Below are positions 34,640 to 47,454 of a stretch of DNA of 64,000 bases, piece after piece (within the stretch, counting starts at the first letter, position 1; each line of letters opens with the position of its first letter). The stretch covers positions 9,726,273 to 9,790,272 of the forward strand of contig OX291561.1 of assembly GCA_946406115.1 (NCBI GenBank), read 5' to 3'. The DNA comes from Apoda limacodes. Its lineage: Eukaryota > Arthropoda > Insecta > Lepidoptera > Limacodidae. Both the position numbers and the translations under genes were made by a program. The notes beneath the pieces are model-generated. The model did no database searches, was not told where the DNA came from, and saw only the letters and a list, made by a program, of their open reading frames with translations.

Positions 34640-36900
34640 ACCATTTGACTTCTAAGCTAAAGAGACAAAACAGACTTACAGAAGAAGACATTGAAATCAG
34701 ACAGCAACTAAGACTGGAATACTCAGGAAAACCTCAACAGAACACTTCAAAGAATTCGGTCAAAACCAAGACAAAGAAGATGTCTGGGGGATAACAATTC
34801 GCATTATTAAAACCGAACTCCCCAACAAACCACCCGCCACACTCAAAAAAGATGACGGCACATTCACCAAAGACAGTCAAGACACAGCACAATTACTGTT
34901 AGACATTTTTTTTTCCCGACGACACATCAGACATCAACCAAAAAACACAAACAAGACAGAAAACTACAAAAGTCCCCAACACTGACCCTGAACCTCTCTT
35001 CACCAAGACCGAAAAAGCCTCTGCACTAAGAGAGATGAGCCCAAGGAAAGCTCCTGGTCAAGATCATCTCACCTCCGATATCATATTATTATTTAATAAA
35101 TGCTTTCCAGATTATCTCCTGAAAATAATCAACAGATGCCTAACTCTGGGCTATTTTCCAGAATCATGCAGCAGTAATAAAAATAATACCTAAGCACAAT
35201 AGACTTACGCACGGCCAAACCTCAGACTTCAGACCGATCAGACTTTTGACTTCACTCGGAAAAACACTAGAAAAACTTTTAATTAATAGACCTAACCATC
35301 ACATTTACTTACACAACCTACATAGTCACAAACAATACGGTTTTAAAAAACAAATCTCCACAACTCATGCTCTGACAAACCTCTTAGACACCATTAGAAA
35401 ACTCAAAACTGACAGAAAACAAGTATTAGCAATATCCCTCGACATTCAAGCCGTGGCCGGCAATAACTGACAGACTACATCACATTAAATGCCCATCAAA
35501 CATACATCTTCTAATAAATAGCTACCTCCAAAATAGAACCGCCACCTTAACTTACGCAGACGTTACAGTCACTAAAAAACTATCAAGAGGATGTATCCAA
35601 GGCTCAATCTGCGTGCCCACATTCTGGAACTTAATCGTTGACGGGTTGCTCGAACTTAAACTGCCGGAGGGATGCAGTCTACAAGCTTTTGCAGATGACA
35701 GCCTTCTGGTAGCCGGATCTAGCAACCTAACTATTCTAGAGGCAAACACCAATCTCGCAATAGAACAAATTGTAAAATGGGAAGAAAGTGTACTCAAATT
35801 TGGCAAAAACAAGACCCAGGTAATCAGCTTCACAAACAAAGCAACCAAGACTAAATTGACAATGACAGGACATGAGCTCAGTTTCACCAACGACATTAAA
35901 ATACTAGGACTAACAATTGTCAAAAAATTTACTTTCAAAAAACACATAGAAAATGTTCTAGAAAAAACCAAAAAACTACATTACTCACTCAGCAGATTTG
36001 TCAGGCCTACATGAGGAGTCCACCCCGAAACATCAAAATGCTGTACAACCAAGTTATGGTTCCTATAATAAGCTACGCCGCCTCAATCTGGTTAGACGCC
36101 ACCAACACAAAAAACACATTCAACAAAGACAATTATCTTTTCAAAGACTGTTTGCAATCATAATAACCCGTGGATTCCGTACAATCAATACTCCAACTCA
36201 ATAGTTTTAGCACAACTCATCCCATTAGACAGTACAATTAGAGAAATTGCACAAAACGAAAGCACCAGACTAACACATAACACCATTCATCTACCTAACG
36301 ACATAAAACTCGACAAACTCACCCCAAACACCTACTGCACCCAGCTCTTCGGAAAACAATCAATTAATCAAAATAACTCAGACAGAAGACATTCAAAACA
36401 ACAAACCTAACGAACACTACAAAATCTTTACTGACGGCAGCCGACATGACGAGATGGTGGGAGCAGCAATAGTGATTTTTGACCGACAGAACCATCACCA
36501 TATACAAAAATTCAAGCTACACAGCTCGTGCTCAGTTTTCCTATCTGAGCTACTCGCCATTGAAAAAGCGCTAGCCTGGACCATAAATAATAAACCTTTA
36601 TTTTATCTGACAGCGAATCAGGATTACAAGAAATTTCAAACCCCAACAGCACAAATTCCCAAGTAGTTAAAATTCATAACGCAAATAACCTAGTATCATT
36701 CGCCTGGATCAAAGCCCATGAGGGACTAGCCGGAAACGAGCTAGCGGACGAAGCTGCTAAACAGGCAGCTACCTTAAGCGAAGCTCCTACTTTCAACAGG
36801 TTCCCCATGAGCTTTGCAAACAAAAAGAACAAAGATCTGGCATCAGAATCTCTCAAAACACTCTTTGAAATCCCTGGCAACTGCATTTCCATCAAAAATT
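34640..36900 (+). pseudogene. LINE copy C (R1-type with RNase H), decayed
   Basis: A third related element. A linker reads WGITIRIIKTELPNKPPATL near 34800, then RT pieces at 35035 (SPRKAPGQDHLTSDIILLF), 35330 (QYGFKKQISTTHALTNLL), 35595 (GCIQGSICVPTFWNLIVDG) and the intact catalytic box FADDSLLV at 35688. RNase H follows with FTDGSRHDEMVGAAIVIFD (36430), LSELLAIEKALAW (36545) and FAWIKAHEGLAGNELADEAA (36700). Many stops and shifts are present. It diverges more from A and B than they do from each other. Confidence 0.78.
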
Positions 36901-37429
36901 CTGCTTTATGTCTACAACAGTCAATGCATTTATGTATACACTTTTGACTCCTCTTACAGAATTTAAAATAAATTGTTTTTGAGATAAGCTGCTTATAACC
37001 TGTTTTTAACCAGCATGCAATAGCGCTATGTGCTCTTGCTTAATTATTAATTTTGTAATATGAAAATTTTAGACAATTTCTTGGAGTATTTTACATTAGC
37101 ATTATGTGATCTGCCGCCAACACGACAGACTACCATCTCGTCTATAAATGGATGTAGCGATTTCAGAGATGTCTTGATGTGGTCATTTTTGGTTAAGCAT
37201 TTTAATTCTGCAGTAAAGTAATAATATAAATATTTGTTTATATATATTTACTTATACGTAGTACTATTATAATTATATTTATTATACATTCGTATATATA
37301 TATGTACTTCTATTTATGTATATTTAAACATACATTATTTATATATGTTATTTATGTGTAATTATTTATTTTATATGCATTATTGTATTATATATATACT
37401 TCTTAATAACTGTATCGAAACACACCTTC

Positions 37430-37603
37430 TATACTTTGTTTAACTTTATTATTTCCTCTACCCAAAGGTTGCCTGGAAGAGATCGCTTTAAAGCGATAAG
37501 ACCGCCTTTTGTTTTTCTCTATTTGTAAATTTGTTTTGTTTGTAATTTTTTTATGTTGATGCAATAAAGTATAATAATAATAATAATAATAATAATAGTA
37601 ATA
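37430..37603 (+). mobile_element. LINE/SINE 3' end with (TAA)n tail
   Basis: The phrase CTACCCAAAGGTTGCCTGGA, followed by ATCGCTTTAAAGCGATAAGACC and AATAAAGTATAATAATAAT, is a retroelement end common in Lepidoptera. The tail ends where BEL/Pao pol coding begins on the other strand, so it inserted into that element. A related fragment without the tail is at 55960-56035. Confidence 0.65.
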
Positions 37604-39700
37604 ATGTTTTATTCCTTTAATAAACCATATTAAGGTTTCTCTGAAATCTTCAACTGACTTTCTAGTCTCATCTAAGTTACATTTTTTTGCATTTTTGTAT
37701 GAATATAAATTATGACACATACTGTTTTGTACAAACTTGAATATTTTTCGAAGAACGGATGAATTGTGTTCTTTTGAACAGTAGTATAACATGTATTCTC
37801 AAAATGATTTTTTGGAATAGCTAGTGGTATTTCAATATTAGCCAAGTGAAAATTATTTTCATTAGAGTCGAGTAAGTAGTCAGGTCCATGCTTCCATAGA
37901 GTATTGCTAGAAATTTCTTGAGGATCAGCACGTCTCGAAAGGATATCTCCAGGATTCAGGAGACCTGGTTTAAAATGCCAAAATTCATTCTCTGTAAGCT
38001 TTTTTATTTTTTTTTACACTATTTCCTATGTTTACAGGGGAAGACACGAGCCAGCCTAATACAATCTTTGAATCACAGAAAATGTATGTCTGTGATATTA
38101 AGAATAGCTGATCCGTGTGAGACAAGCTTAGCAAGCAAAATAAAGCCATTTAGCTCAAGCTTAGTAATGTTTATTTTGAATTAAAACCATTAAGCCTGGA
38201 CTTTGAACAAAGCAGATGAACATAAGACCGATTTTTATGTTGAACTTTTATGTAAATACAGCAACCACAAACATTAGCTGAAGCATCGCAGTAGCCCAGT
38301 AATTGGACTTCATCCGCAATATGGATTTGTATATAACGTGGAATATTTATTTTAGACATGTTAACAATACTGGAATAGAAGTTATTCCAAATTGTTTTCT
38401 AAATTATTTGGTAATGGAGAATCCCAATCTAAGTTATGACGCCACAACTCCTGGAAAAAAAGTTTAGCCCTCATTGTGACTGGCTCAACAAATCCAATTT
38501 TGATAACCCGACCAGTCATTTGGAGCACATCATCATTAGCATCATAAGATATTCCTAATATTTTGACAACAGCTTTGTCCTGATCCACATATTTGTGGGT
38601 AAAACCTAATTTATCTGAAAGTATATATTTAATTAGCTCTGTATTGTTAGAAATAGGCCTTCAATAGAATTACTACCGGTCTGGATATCATCAACACATA
38701 AATTGTTTAATATTGCTGCACTTGCCAATGGATACTGGTTTTCATACAGCTTTGCTAGTTCTACAAGACACCTGGTTGCTAAAAATGCAGAGCCAGTCAA
38801 TTCGCATGTCAAAGTTTGTAATTCATAACATTGTTTTCCCGTCATAAAATATTTTGCAAACAAATATGTTCTGGATGCAATTGTATAATTCTGTACATAT
38901 TACGAATGTCACATCGTAATGTATATTTATATGTACGAAATAGTAACAATATATCAAAAAGGGAACGCTGTAAGTCAGGTCCATTGCATAATAAATCATT
39001 GAGACTGGTACCACTCTGAGGCCTCCCACTGCCATCAAACACAACATGAAGCTTGTTGGTCTGTTTGTCTAACCGTAATACCCCATGAATCATGGGCCAT
39101 GATGAGGAAGAAAAAATACTAGGTCATCTATTGGATCACAGTTTTTGATATCAAAATTTTTGCATGTCCTAATTCAATATATGCGTTAATAAATTCTTGA
39201 TATAAAGTGTAATAATCTGCATCCTTCTGAAATATTTTTTTCTAAGCTGTATAATCTTTGCAAAGCGATTGCAATATGAATTAGAGGGGTCAATATTCTC
39301 AATTTTAATTTTTTGTGGGTATTGGACCTGAAATGTATTATTTTGTAAAGAGACTGATTCTTTAAATACTTGTTCACTATACTCATTTTCAGGAAGTGAC
39401 TCGTGATAGACATCCGGTACCTTTTCTGCTTCACTAAATTGACGGACACAATGATCAAGATCAGGACTTACAGTTGTATGTATAGTGACTGTTGTACTTG
39501 AATTATAGCAGCTCATTGAAGATGTGATGTATTCTAAGTGAGTGTTCAATAAAATTGGATCCGTTGGGCCACCCTCAATTTTTCCATCTAAGATAAGCTT
39601 GATCACTGGCAAAAAGTAGTGATATTTCTCCTGGAATATGAAAATTCTTCTGCCATTATTGTTGTATGTTTATTAAACCATAATGTGCGCTGCTGCGTAA
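37604..39700 (-). pseudogene. BEL/Pao retrotransposon pol (protease end, RT, RNase H), decayed
   Basis: On the minus strand, short frames line up along a Pao-type polyprotein. They give a protease tail (HYFLPVIKLILDGKIEGGP at about 39630) and RT pieces VVFDGSGRPQSGTSLNDLL (39040) and LRCDIRNMYRIIQLHPE (38910). Next are NLCVDDIQTGS (38690), where VDD is the catalytic pair, and LGISYDANDDVLQM (38545). RNase H/linker follows (LLGYCDASANVCGCCIYI; DIYFCDSKIVLGWL; PGDILSRRADPQEI). It ends at 37604 at the LINE tail. Gag is missing between the putative LTR and the protease. Stops and shifts are frequent. Confidence 0.8.
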
Positions 39701-39743
39701 ATAATTCGTCGCTGCTGCTTGCTTCAAGTTCCTTGAATTACTT

Positions 39744-40021
39744 TGTTGCAAAGAAATAAGGACGATGGCAAATAATGACGTGAAGCGGCACGCCACGTGG
39801 TATGTATGCCTGTATGCCACGCCGTTAAAATCAAATGGCCGGCGTGCTTGAAATGGTACGCCAAGTAGCTGATAAGAAACGTTTGCTTAGCACGGCAATC
39901 TCAACTGCTGGATTCGACAACAATCCACGTCGAAACAGAAGCAAGGCAATGGATAGTCGAACGAGCCGCGAAGCAAACGCTTCAACCATGTAAAACGTGA
40001 AGAAGCGAATATGTTCCTACA
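39744..40021 (-). repeat. putative BEL/Pao LTR, 278 bp
   Basis: On the minus strand it runs from TGTAGGAACATATTCGC to CTTTGCAACA with TG...CA ends. It sits about 100 bp upstream of the BEL/Pao coding remnant and in the same orientation. No second copy was found in the window, so this is an inference from position and ends. Confidence 0.45.
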
Positions 40022-40665
40022 TCACTTGCACGAAGTAGATGATCACTGTTAACAATTAACTGAATTTGTTTCGACACCATATAAAAGTTGACTTAATATT
40101 TTGATTTCCCTATTGATTACGTTCAATGTCGTAATCGGCGTTGGATATCTTCGCAGGTTAGGGGCGATCCCACTCCGCTTTCTGGGTGCTTTTGGTGAAT
40201 CGATAATGGTATATTCCTATTGAGTTTGCTTTTCATTATCAGTCTCGAGATTTTATTTTACAAAGTCGCAACAAATTTGTTTTTGTTAAAATGTTCGCCT
40301 CGACAAAAATTGAGATAAATTTTCTCGAGGACGTCATTGATTATAAATATTATTTTTAAAAGCGCATAGTTTCAGGCAGTGTAAGTTTTATTTTTTAATG
40401 TGTTATAGCTAAGTCGTACGAATACGACAAAAAAAACATGAGTCGTTCATTAAATTTTCGTCAAAATCAGTGTCGAAAAATGCTTTTAATTTCAGTTGTT
40501 TTAACAGAAACATTTTTTTTTTAATTTTAAATGTCAATATGATATTACATTTCGACTGTCAACCATATATTTTATGGTAAAACTGGCAATTAATTATGTC
40601 GAAACTTTAAACTAAGTTACAATATACATATATATCTAATTATTTTTAAAAATAATAACACTCAC

Positions 40666-40849
40666 CTGCCACTCATTACATTGTAGAGAATAGGATTGAC
40701 GGTGGCAGACACGTAATACAAGGCTCCAGCCACATTAAAGAGGTGTTCATTAATGGTGTGAAACTGGGGCAGGTTGAACCCGTATATGTAGAACAAGCGT
40801 TGGATGTGAAATGGCATCCAGCATACAAAAAACGCTATCACCACTGCCG
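40666..40849 (-). CDS. neuropeptide GPCR exon encoding TM6, extracellular loop 3 and TM7
   Basis: The exon has an acceptor (TTTTTCTACAG) and a GTGAGT donor and joins both neighbours in frame. It reads [20 protein letters not shown] (TM6 with the class A C-W-x-P motif), a short loop (FHTINEHLF) and [17 protein letters not shown] (TM7 with the NPxxY motif as NPILY). The sequence fits the CAPA/pyrokinin/neuromedin-U receptor branch. The receptor would sit in the plasma membrane and couple to G proteins. There are no defects, so the gene is probably active. Confidence 0.9.
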
Positions 40850-41181
40850 CTGTAGAAAAAAAAAATTAATGAGAACTTTAATTTAATAAAATATAATTTG
40901 TTAAAAATAATTAGATTTAATCGAGTAGATATACTGCAGGTACTAAACGCGCGCCTCATCACATATCAAAACGGTGCATATTACATGGCTATAAAAAAAA
41001 ATTAACACACTTGCTCATAAAGCACCCTTCACTGCAACGTTATCAGCTTCATATTAGCGTCAATTAATGACAATTACCACACAAGTCTGGTATACACACT
41101 AACATAAGTAATAACTGTCCTTCAAGTGTGTTATGAACAGTCGTTGATACTTGTGGCATAGCGTAATAACTACTAACGGAG

Positions 41182-41390
41182 TAGCACGGATGCTAAGCAG
41201 GAAGAATATCGTTCAATGACCGGTCACTATTTGTCTCTGTTGCACGCGCATAATTATTTGCCGTCGAACTCGCACAGATGCGATGACCGCTGTCATAGAG
41301 GAGCACAACGGCAAATAATTATACGCGTGCAACAGAGACAAATAGTGACCGGTCATTGAACGATATTCTTCCTGTTTAGCGTCCGTGCTA
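41182..41390. mobile_element. 209-bp foldback MITE with 83-bp arms
   Basis: The arms 41182-41264 and 41308-41390 are near-perfect reverse complements starting TAGCACGGAYGCTAA and ending ATTTGCCGT, around a 43-bp loop. TA at both edges would fit a mariner-like TA duplication. It lies in a GPCR intron. Confidence 0.8.
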
Positions 41391-41880
41391 TAATAGTGAG
41401 GTAACTCGGCTGTCTAGACAGGGCAACGATGACGTGCGGTGCGGATTAACGAGTAAAGAAATATCTCACACTACACTTAAATATGTTCTTAAATATTAAC
41501 TACGTACAATACCAATACATATAAGTCATACATATGTCCAAATATGAAACGTATACATAGATTCTGTAGACGTTCAAATTTATTTAATTGGTTCTCAGTG
41601 AGAAAATAGCTGGCGTCTGATCCCAATTATGATTCCTTGAGTTTTATCCGTATTTATGGAAAGACGCCGTTTACTTCATTGTGTTATGCAGTCTAATTCA
41701 GAATTCATATTTCGATGGCTTTATAAAGATCTGTTAAAGGTGCGTAGTATAGATTTGTAAATCATTTGCATGAAGTTGGAAGGGAAAATAAATTCCTTCA
41801 GATATTGCATTTTTAAAATAAAATTAATTTAAATCATCTTACAAGAAATGCCGCAAATATTTGTCAGTTTAGCATCATTA

Positions 41881-41930
41881 AAAAACCGGCCAAGTGTGAG
41901 TCGCACTGAGGGTTCCATACGTACCAACAT
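41881..41930 (+). repeat. fragment of a GGCCAAGTGNGAGT...GGGTTCC interspersed repeat
   Basis: CCGGCCAAGTGTGAGTCGCA followed by GGGTTCCATACG matches the opening of a repeat I know from lepidopteran genomes. A related start occurs at 59310-59340. Confidence 0.5.
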
Positions 41931-42619
41931 TTACTTATTTTTCAAACTCAAACAAAAAGTATGCCACTAAGCGGTCACCCATCCAATTACTGACCAATTA
42001 ACTGTTGCTTAACTTTAAATATCGTTTCCAACTGACCTATCTCTTAATGATAATTGCTAGATAGTGATGTAATGGTCTTTTAAGATGGTAAATGGCTAAT
42101 AACTGACTAATTAATGAGGGAACATACACATGCATTAATTTGAACATACAAATATTTCAATCTGCAGGAACGTACTAGCATTTTTGTGTGACAACCCTGA
42201 CACATTTTCAGTGTTGTCGACATTTTGCGCCGAGACAAAGAAGTTTGCTCACTGTTAGTAGTTATTACACTATGCTTGTGGGCTCTGCTCACTACATACT
42301 TGGCTTTATTACGCTCTCGCATACGGCTCGGGTTGCAACCCGCAGTCTCGTATGTAATGTGCAGCCTAGCTCACTATCATAATGTGCTATTATCATTTAA
42401 CTACCTGTTGGATTTAGGACCCCACAGTTGTATAATAGTATTACGGAATGATAATGTTAGGAGTTGCAGAGTTGTTATATATAAACAAAGTGTTACGCTG
42501 ACAAGCAATAATTTATGCTTAGGTCTAACAACAAAATGTACGTCGTTCCGTACACTACCTACATATTAATATTATGACTGAAAGTTTGTAAAGAATTGTG
42601 ACTCCATCAAACGTGATAA

Positions 42620-42705
42620 GATTGACGACACCCGCTCCCCCACCGCACCGCCTTACCGCAACGATGCTAACCGTTTGTCGCGAATTGATCTGCTTTATAC
42701 ACCTC
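42620..42705 (+). repeat. dispersed repeat shared with 50340-50425
   Basis: Both places read ACCGCACCGCC, then CCGCAACGATGCTAACCGTT, then GATCTRCTTTATACACCT, with few differences. Nature unknown. The second copy runs straight into the hAT-like MITE at 50428. Confidence 0.65.
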
Positions 42706-43288
42706 TCCTTCAGGGGGAAAAATCTTTATTCAACTTAAAGAATACTTATTAAGAGATTTAGAGATTTAGAGAGATTTAGATACGATTTAGAGTGCCCGCA
42801 GCGTGCTTCATTCAAACGAGTTTCTTACTATTTTTGACATTTACTATTGAATTCTCATTTGTATGAAGCTTAGACACGTATAAGTGGTTATATTTTTTAG
42901 CATTAAAGTATAGGCTGTCTTTTTTAAGCAGCAATGCAGGTTAGAATTATCTTGGAAACAAATCATTATTTGTCTTACCAGATAATTATTTTCACTCACT
43001 TGGAACAGGGAACAGGGATTTTTTCAAGATATTAAAAGACCTACATTGCTGCTTTACAATGACAGTCTTTACTTATAAATGTTTAAAACTTGGGTTGTAA
43101 CGGACCTTTGCCTCCGCCTCCGTTACTGCGGAAGCTCCGCACGAAAACTTACCTACGCCTCCGCCTTTGTAAATTTTTTGCGGAGTTGTAACGGAGGTTT
43201 CTTTATTTACGTCGAAAATAATGACTCGCACGAAATACAAAACGCGAGAACTCATCGGCGCCGTCAAGTTCAGTGCCAAGTGAACAGC

Positions 43289-43616
43289 CTACTCAGTGCA
43301 GCTGGCTTAATCTATGAGCCTCTTAGAAAACGTTTAGAAGGTGACAAAGCCACAAAGTTGTTATTTGTTAAATATAATTTGCCTCTCTAGCTGGTAGCTG
43401 CATCTTTGCTATGAAAGTATTTAATTATATTAATGATATTTTATATCAAGTACTACTCAGTGCAGCTGGCTTAATCTATGAACCACTTAGAAAACGTTTA
43501 GAAGGTGACAAAGCCACAAAATGTTATTTTTTAAATATAATTTGCCTCTCTAGTTGGTAGCTGCATCTTAGCTGTGAAAGTATTTATTTATATTAATGAT
43601 ATTTTATATAAAGTAA
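43289..43616 (+). repeat. 164-bp unit in two tandem copies
   Basis: CTACTCAGTGCAGCTGGCTT begins at 43289 and again at 43453, and the two units stay similar to their ends. The first follows GC-rich sequence (GTTGTAACGGA at about 43094 and again at 43190) that could be the end of a hAT-like element. Confidence 0.85.
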
Positions 43617-43738
43617 TGTGTAAATGTATTTTGAACAAAATATGTATATGCATATGTATGTATGCCAAACAAGCATACTCATCTTCATTTTTTATAGATA
43701 ATCATCATATAAGATAAATTATATCTTAATAAAAAAAG

Positions 43739-43812
43739 CAAACCACAAATTACAGTTTTGACGGACACAATATATATATTTTGTGACCGTCAAAATTGTA
43801 ATTTGTGGTTTG
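43739..43812. repeat. hairpin, 31-bp arms
   Basis: Arms 43739-43769 and 43782-43812 pair with two mismatches around a 12-base AT-rich loop. They begin CAAACCACAAATTACA. Confidence 0.85.
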
Positions 43813-44137
43813 AATTTTGTAGTAGGGCCGATATAAAAACAATATGTTTAACAACATTGCATTTCATTTATTTTATTTATATATCTTTTGATCTTTTATT
43901 GTACAGTAATAATCGTACTATTACTATACAATACTACGTATAAAGCATGTTAAGTGCTTAAGTGTTTCTTCAAGAATAACAAAATGTGAGCGGCGTAATG
44001 TAATCGACAAGGGATAATAACAGCCTCTCGTATTGAGAACGAGACACGTACGTAAACGACAACCAATATTAAATTGAATACTAGTTATTAGAGGAAATAT
44101 ATTTTAAATGTTATCTTCTAAAGACCACTTTTTTTTT

Positions 44138-45706
44138 AGGGTTCCGTACCCAAAGGGTAAAAAACGGGACCTTATTACTAAAACTCCGTTGTCCGTGTCC
44201 GTCAGTATGTATCTCTTGAACTGTGATAGATTGATAGTTAGGTAATTTTTATAGAAGATGTATTTCTGTTGCCGCTATAACAACATCCGAAAAACAAAAT
44301 AAAATAAATATTTAAGGGGGCTTTCATACAACATACGTGATTTGATTGCTCGTTTTTGCTCGATATTGATAACGGAAACAGGTAGACGCTTGAATTATTC
44401 CAAGAATATTAGGTTATATATTCACTTTAAAAATCAATGATTAAAATAAAACAAATATTTAAGGGGGGCTCCCATACAACAAACGTGATTTTTTTGATCG
44501 ATAACGATAACGGCAACAGGTAGACGCTTGAAATATTCACAGAATATACTACTTATATTGTAAATGTGAAAGTTTGTTTGGATGGATGTTTGTTACTCTT
44601 TAACGCTTCGACCACTGGACGGATCGAGATGAAACTTGGCATACATATAGGTTAGGTCCTGGAATAGAATATAGGCTTTTATCCCGAAATTTCCGCGGGA
44701 ATAACTATAACCGAGCTTAAACAAACTATAGCTATATATTGAAATAGCAAACTTCATTAGTATAATTAAGGAGTAAATAACAGTCGCCGATAATCGAATT
44801 TAGGGCGGGCTGATTAAGGAGTAAATCACAGTATAAATACTGAGATTAAATAAAATTTGCTAGTTAGTTAAGCCTAGTTTTATTTCACCACTGTTTAAAA
44901 TTATATATTAAGCTTGTAGTTAGCTGGTAGAGAATGCCGTATGGCATTAAGCTCGCCACTGTACACTTTTGTTTGTGCAAAACGAATAAATAAATACTAG
45001 ATTTTTAAGTTTATACCCTGTAGGTCCGTCAAGCGCCGCGCCCGACTTCGAACGTAAATATTGTTATTAAATTAGTAAGTATTAATTTTAGAATAGTAGA
45101 ATAATTTTAGATAGTTTATTAACTAATCTAAGTACCTTTTAATGGAATATGTACACAATTTATATTACCACTTTGTAGGCCTAATTAATATGTGTACCCA
45201 TGTCAAATTAAAGCTTTCTAGTAATAATGCTCTCTGAGCAAAGCAGCGGACAGACAGACAGACGGATTGACGGACATGGTGAAACTATAAAGGTTAAGTC
45301 AACCTATGAATGAGAGATAATAAGCTGAGAACTCGTATACAAATTCATTTTGAAGGTCTTAAAGGTTTACAAATTCTCGTGTCTCGTGTCGTAATTGGTT
45401 TTAGGTCAAAGGTCACAATACTCAGTTTTTCGCGATTATCACGGTTCCAATTGAAAAATTGTAGAGCTTAAATTTTTTAAGAGATTCAGTTCTAATAAGA
45501 CTTTTGAGAAAACTTTTAGAATGCCAAAATGAAGGGGTATAAAAGGTTACAGCTTATGGTCTCTCATTCCGAGATTCGTCCCTAATTTGACGAGACTATA
45601 GAATCGATGCCTTTTTTGACCTTTAGAGCATCCAATACATACATTACATAGACATACGGATGGATAGGGCGGGACTAATGTTTTTGTCATTTGTCTACGG
45701 AACCCT
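44138..45706. mobile_element. repeat element bounded by AGGGTTCCGTA inverted ends, with internal insertions
   Basis: It starts AGGGTTCCGTACCCAAAGGG and ends CTACGGAACCCT. The first 400 bp are the inverse of the element at 46338-46720 (GTTGCCGCTATAACAAC, GGTAGACGCTTG). Inside are a GTGAAAGTTTGTTTGGATGG repeat at about 44570 and a LINE 3' tail at 44880-45000. No coding frame is seen. The class is unknown to me, although the family is common in Lepidoptera. Confidence 0.55.
44880..45000 (+). mobile_element. LINE 3' tail (GGTAGAGAATGCCGTATGGC type)
   Basis: It reads CTGGTAGAGAATGCCGTATG followed by GCATTAAGCTCGCC and ends AACGAATAAATAAAT. The same tail, inverted, is at 51250-51330 next to LINE coding sequence, which identifies it. 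Confidence 0.55.
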
Positions 45707-46337
45707 AAAAAATATTATTTATTTTATAATTTTTCATATGCAAGCAACTGAAATATGATCATTAATTGTTAAGATGTTTTATATATTGGCCCTTTATAAG
45801 TGAGTCCCAAACTTTTGTACATTTTTTTGACTTTCTACAATACTTAGGTGCTTTATTATCAAGCTAAATACGTATCACGTAAATCTTTAACATCAATTTA
45901 GAAATGTGCCTCATACAATTAGAAGTTAAACAAAAAATCATAAGATGAAATAATGATCAGTTTTACGCTGTGGAGTTCGCATCCGGGTTAAGCCCAATCT
46001 TATAATTTACATAAAACTGTTTTATGTCGACCTCTCTTAAGTTTGGAGATATTTTACAATAGTTTCCAGCTATCAAAATTCTGGTGAATTCGGATGCAAT
46101 ATAGAAAATAAATGCTAGTCGACGTATTGTAATCTCAAATTGAAAAAAATACCCGCAGTAAAGCAAAGAACAGCACAACCTATCATAAGATGGGTGATCG
46201 CCGGTTATACATTTTAAGCCATCGCTTTTGCAGATACAGAATTTTAAGCTAAGACCAAGACAGTTAATTCAAATTGTCTGCGAATAATAGCTCAAAATGC
46301 CTTACTTACTTTTAGCCTAAGTGAAAAAATCGCCAAA

Positions 46338-46720
46338 AGGGTTCCGTACTATTATCTATAAAAATGGCAAAAAAATCACGTTTGTTGTATGAGGCCCTTA
46401 AGTATTTGTTTTATTTTAATTCTATAATTTATTTATTTTTAAAGTAAACTAAATATTCTGTGAATATTACAAACTACCTGTTGCCGTTATCAATATCGAG
46501 CAAAAAAGAGCAATCAAATCACGTATGCTGTATGGGAGCCCTTTTATTTTGTATTTTAGTATTTGTTTTCGTTGTTATAGCGGCAACAGAAATACATCAT
46601 CTGTGAAAATTTCAACTGTCTATGACGGTTCAAGAGATACAGCCTGGTGACAGACGGACAGACGGACAGCGGAGTCTTAGTAATAGGGTCCCATTTTTTA
46701 CCCTTTGGGTACGAAAAGGG
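46338..46720 (-). mobile_element. short AGGGTTCCGTA element, inverted relative to 44138
   Basis: The plus strand begins AGGGTTCCGTACTATTATC and ends near TACCCTTTGGGTACG. Read on the minus strand it follows the same order as 44138-44540. Confidence 0.6.
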
Positions 46721-47454
46721 TTTGGGTTCTAAAAAAGAGAAGCTAACGTGTAACAATATTGCGTAAATAGATAAAATCAGCGCGTAAATAAAGTGATTGC
46801 TTTGCGAAGGGTCGCTAGGCTTGATCGACCTGTCGCTCGGAAATCCTTTTCTTTTGATAAATTGTTTACAAGGCGACCTCGCTTGCAATTTTGATAATAA
46901 GGTTTTGTTTTTAGATACATAAATATTTAACTAGAGTAGTATGATTAATCTAAAACTAGGCAATGCTGCCAGTGATTTATTTGGGTACACTACCATCTGG
47001 CAGCGATTTAAGGCAAGTACATTATATTAATAAATGTATATTAATGTTATCATTTTGTATCAATAAAAACTTAGGAGGCATACAAGTTTTAAGTTTGGTA
47101 CGAGTATGTATGTAGACCTTTAGTTGTAAAGTTAGACTATTAGTTGTAAATAAAGAAACATTTATACAACCTATATATTACATTATTAAAAAATATTTAT
47201 TTGCCTATCCTACATAACTAAGCACAAATAGTATAAAGAGGAAAAATTTGTTTTTTTGTTTGTTTGTCCGTATGGAGTATTTGCAACTACTGAATATTTC
47301 TGCGGGTGAAACAGCGGGGCACATCTAGTAATAACACATACAGAACAGCCATTCGTGTTGCATGTACTCCCAGGTCGTGACTTACAACACCCGCGCATTT
47401 CACTATAAATATACTTTACTGACTCTCTTTACAAAAGTAAAGACGCACGACGCG

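Noticed and set aside
42188..42569. Overlapping plus-strand frames of 64 and 114 codons
   Set aside because: No motif, splice signals or family resemblance. The composition is that of non-coding sequence.
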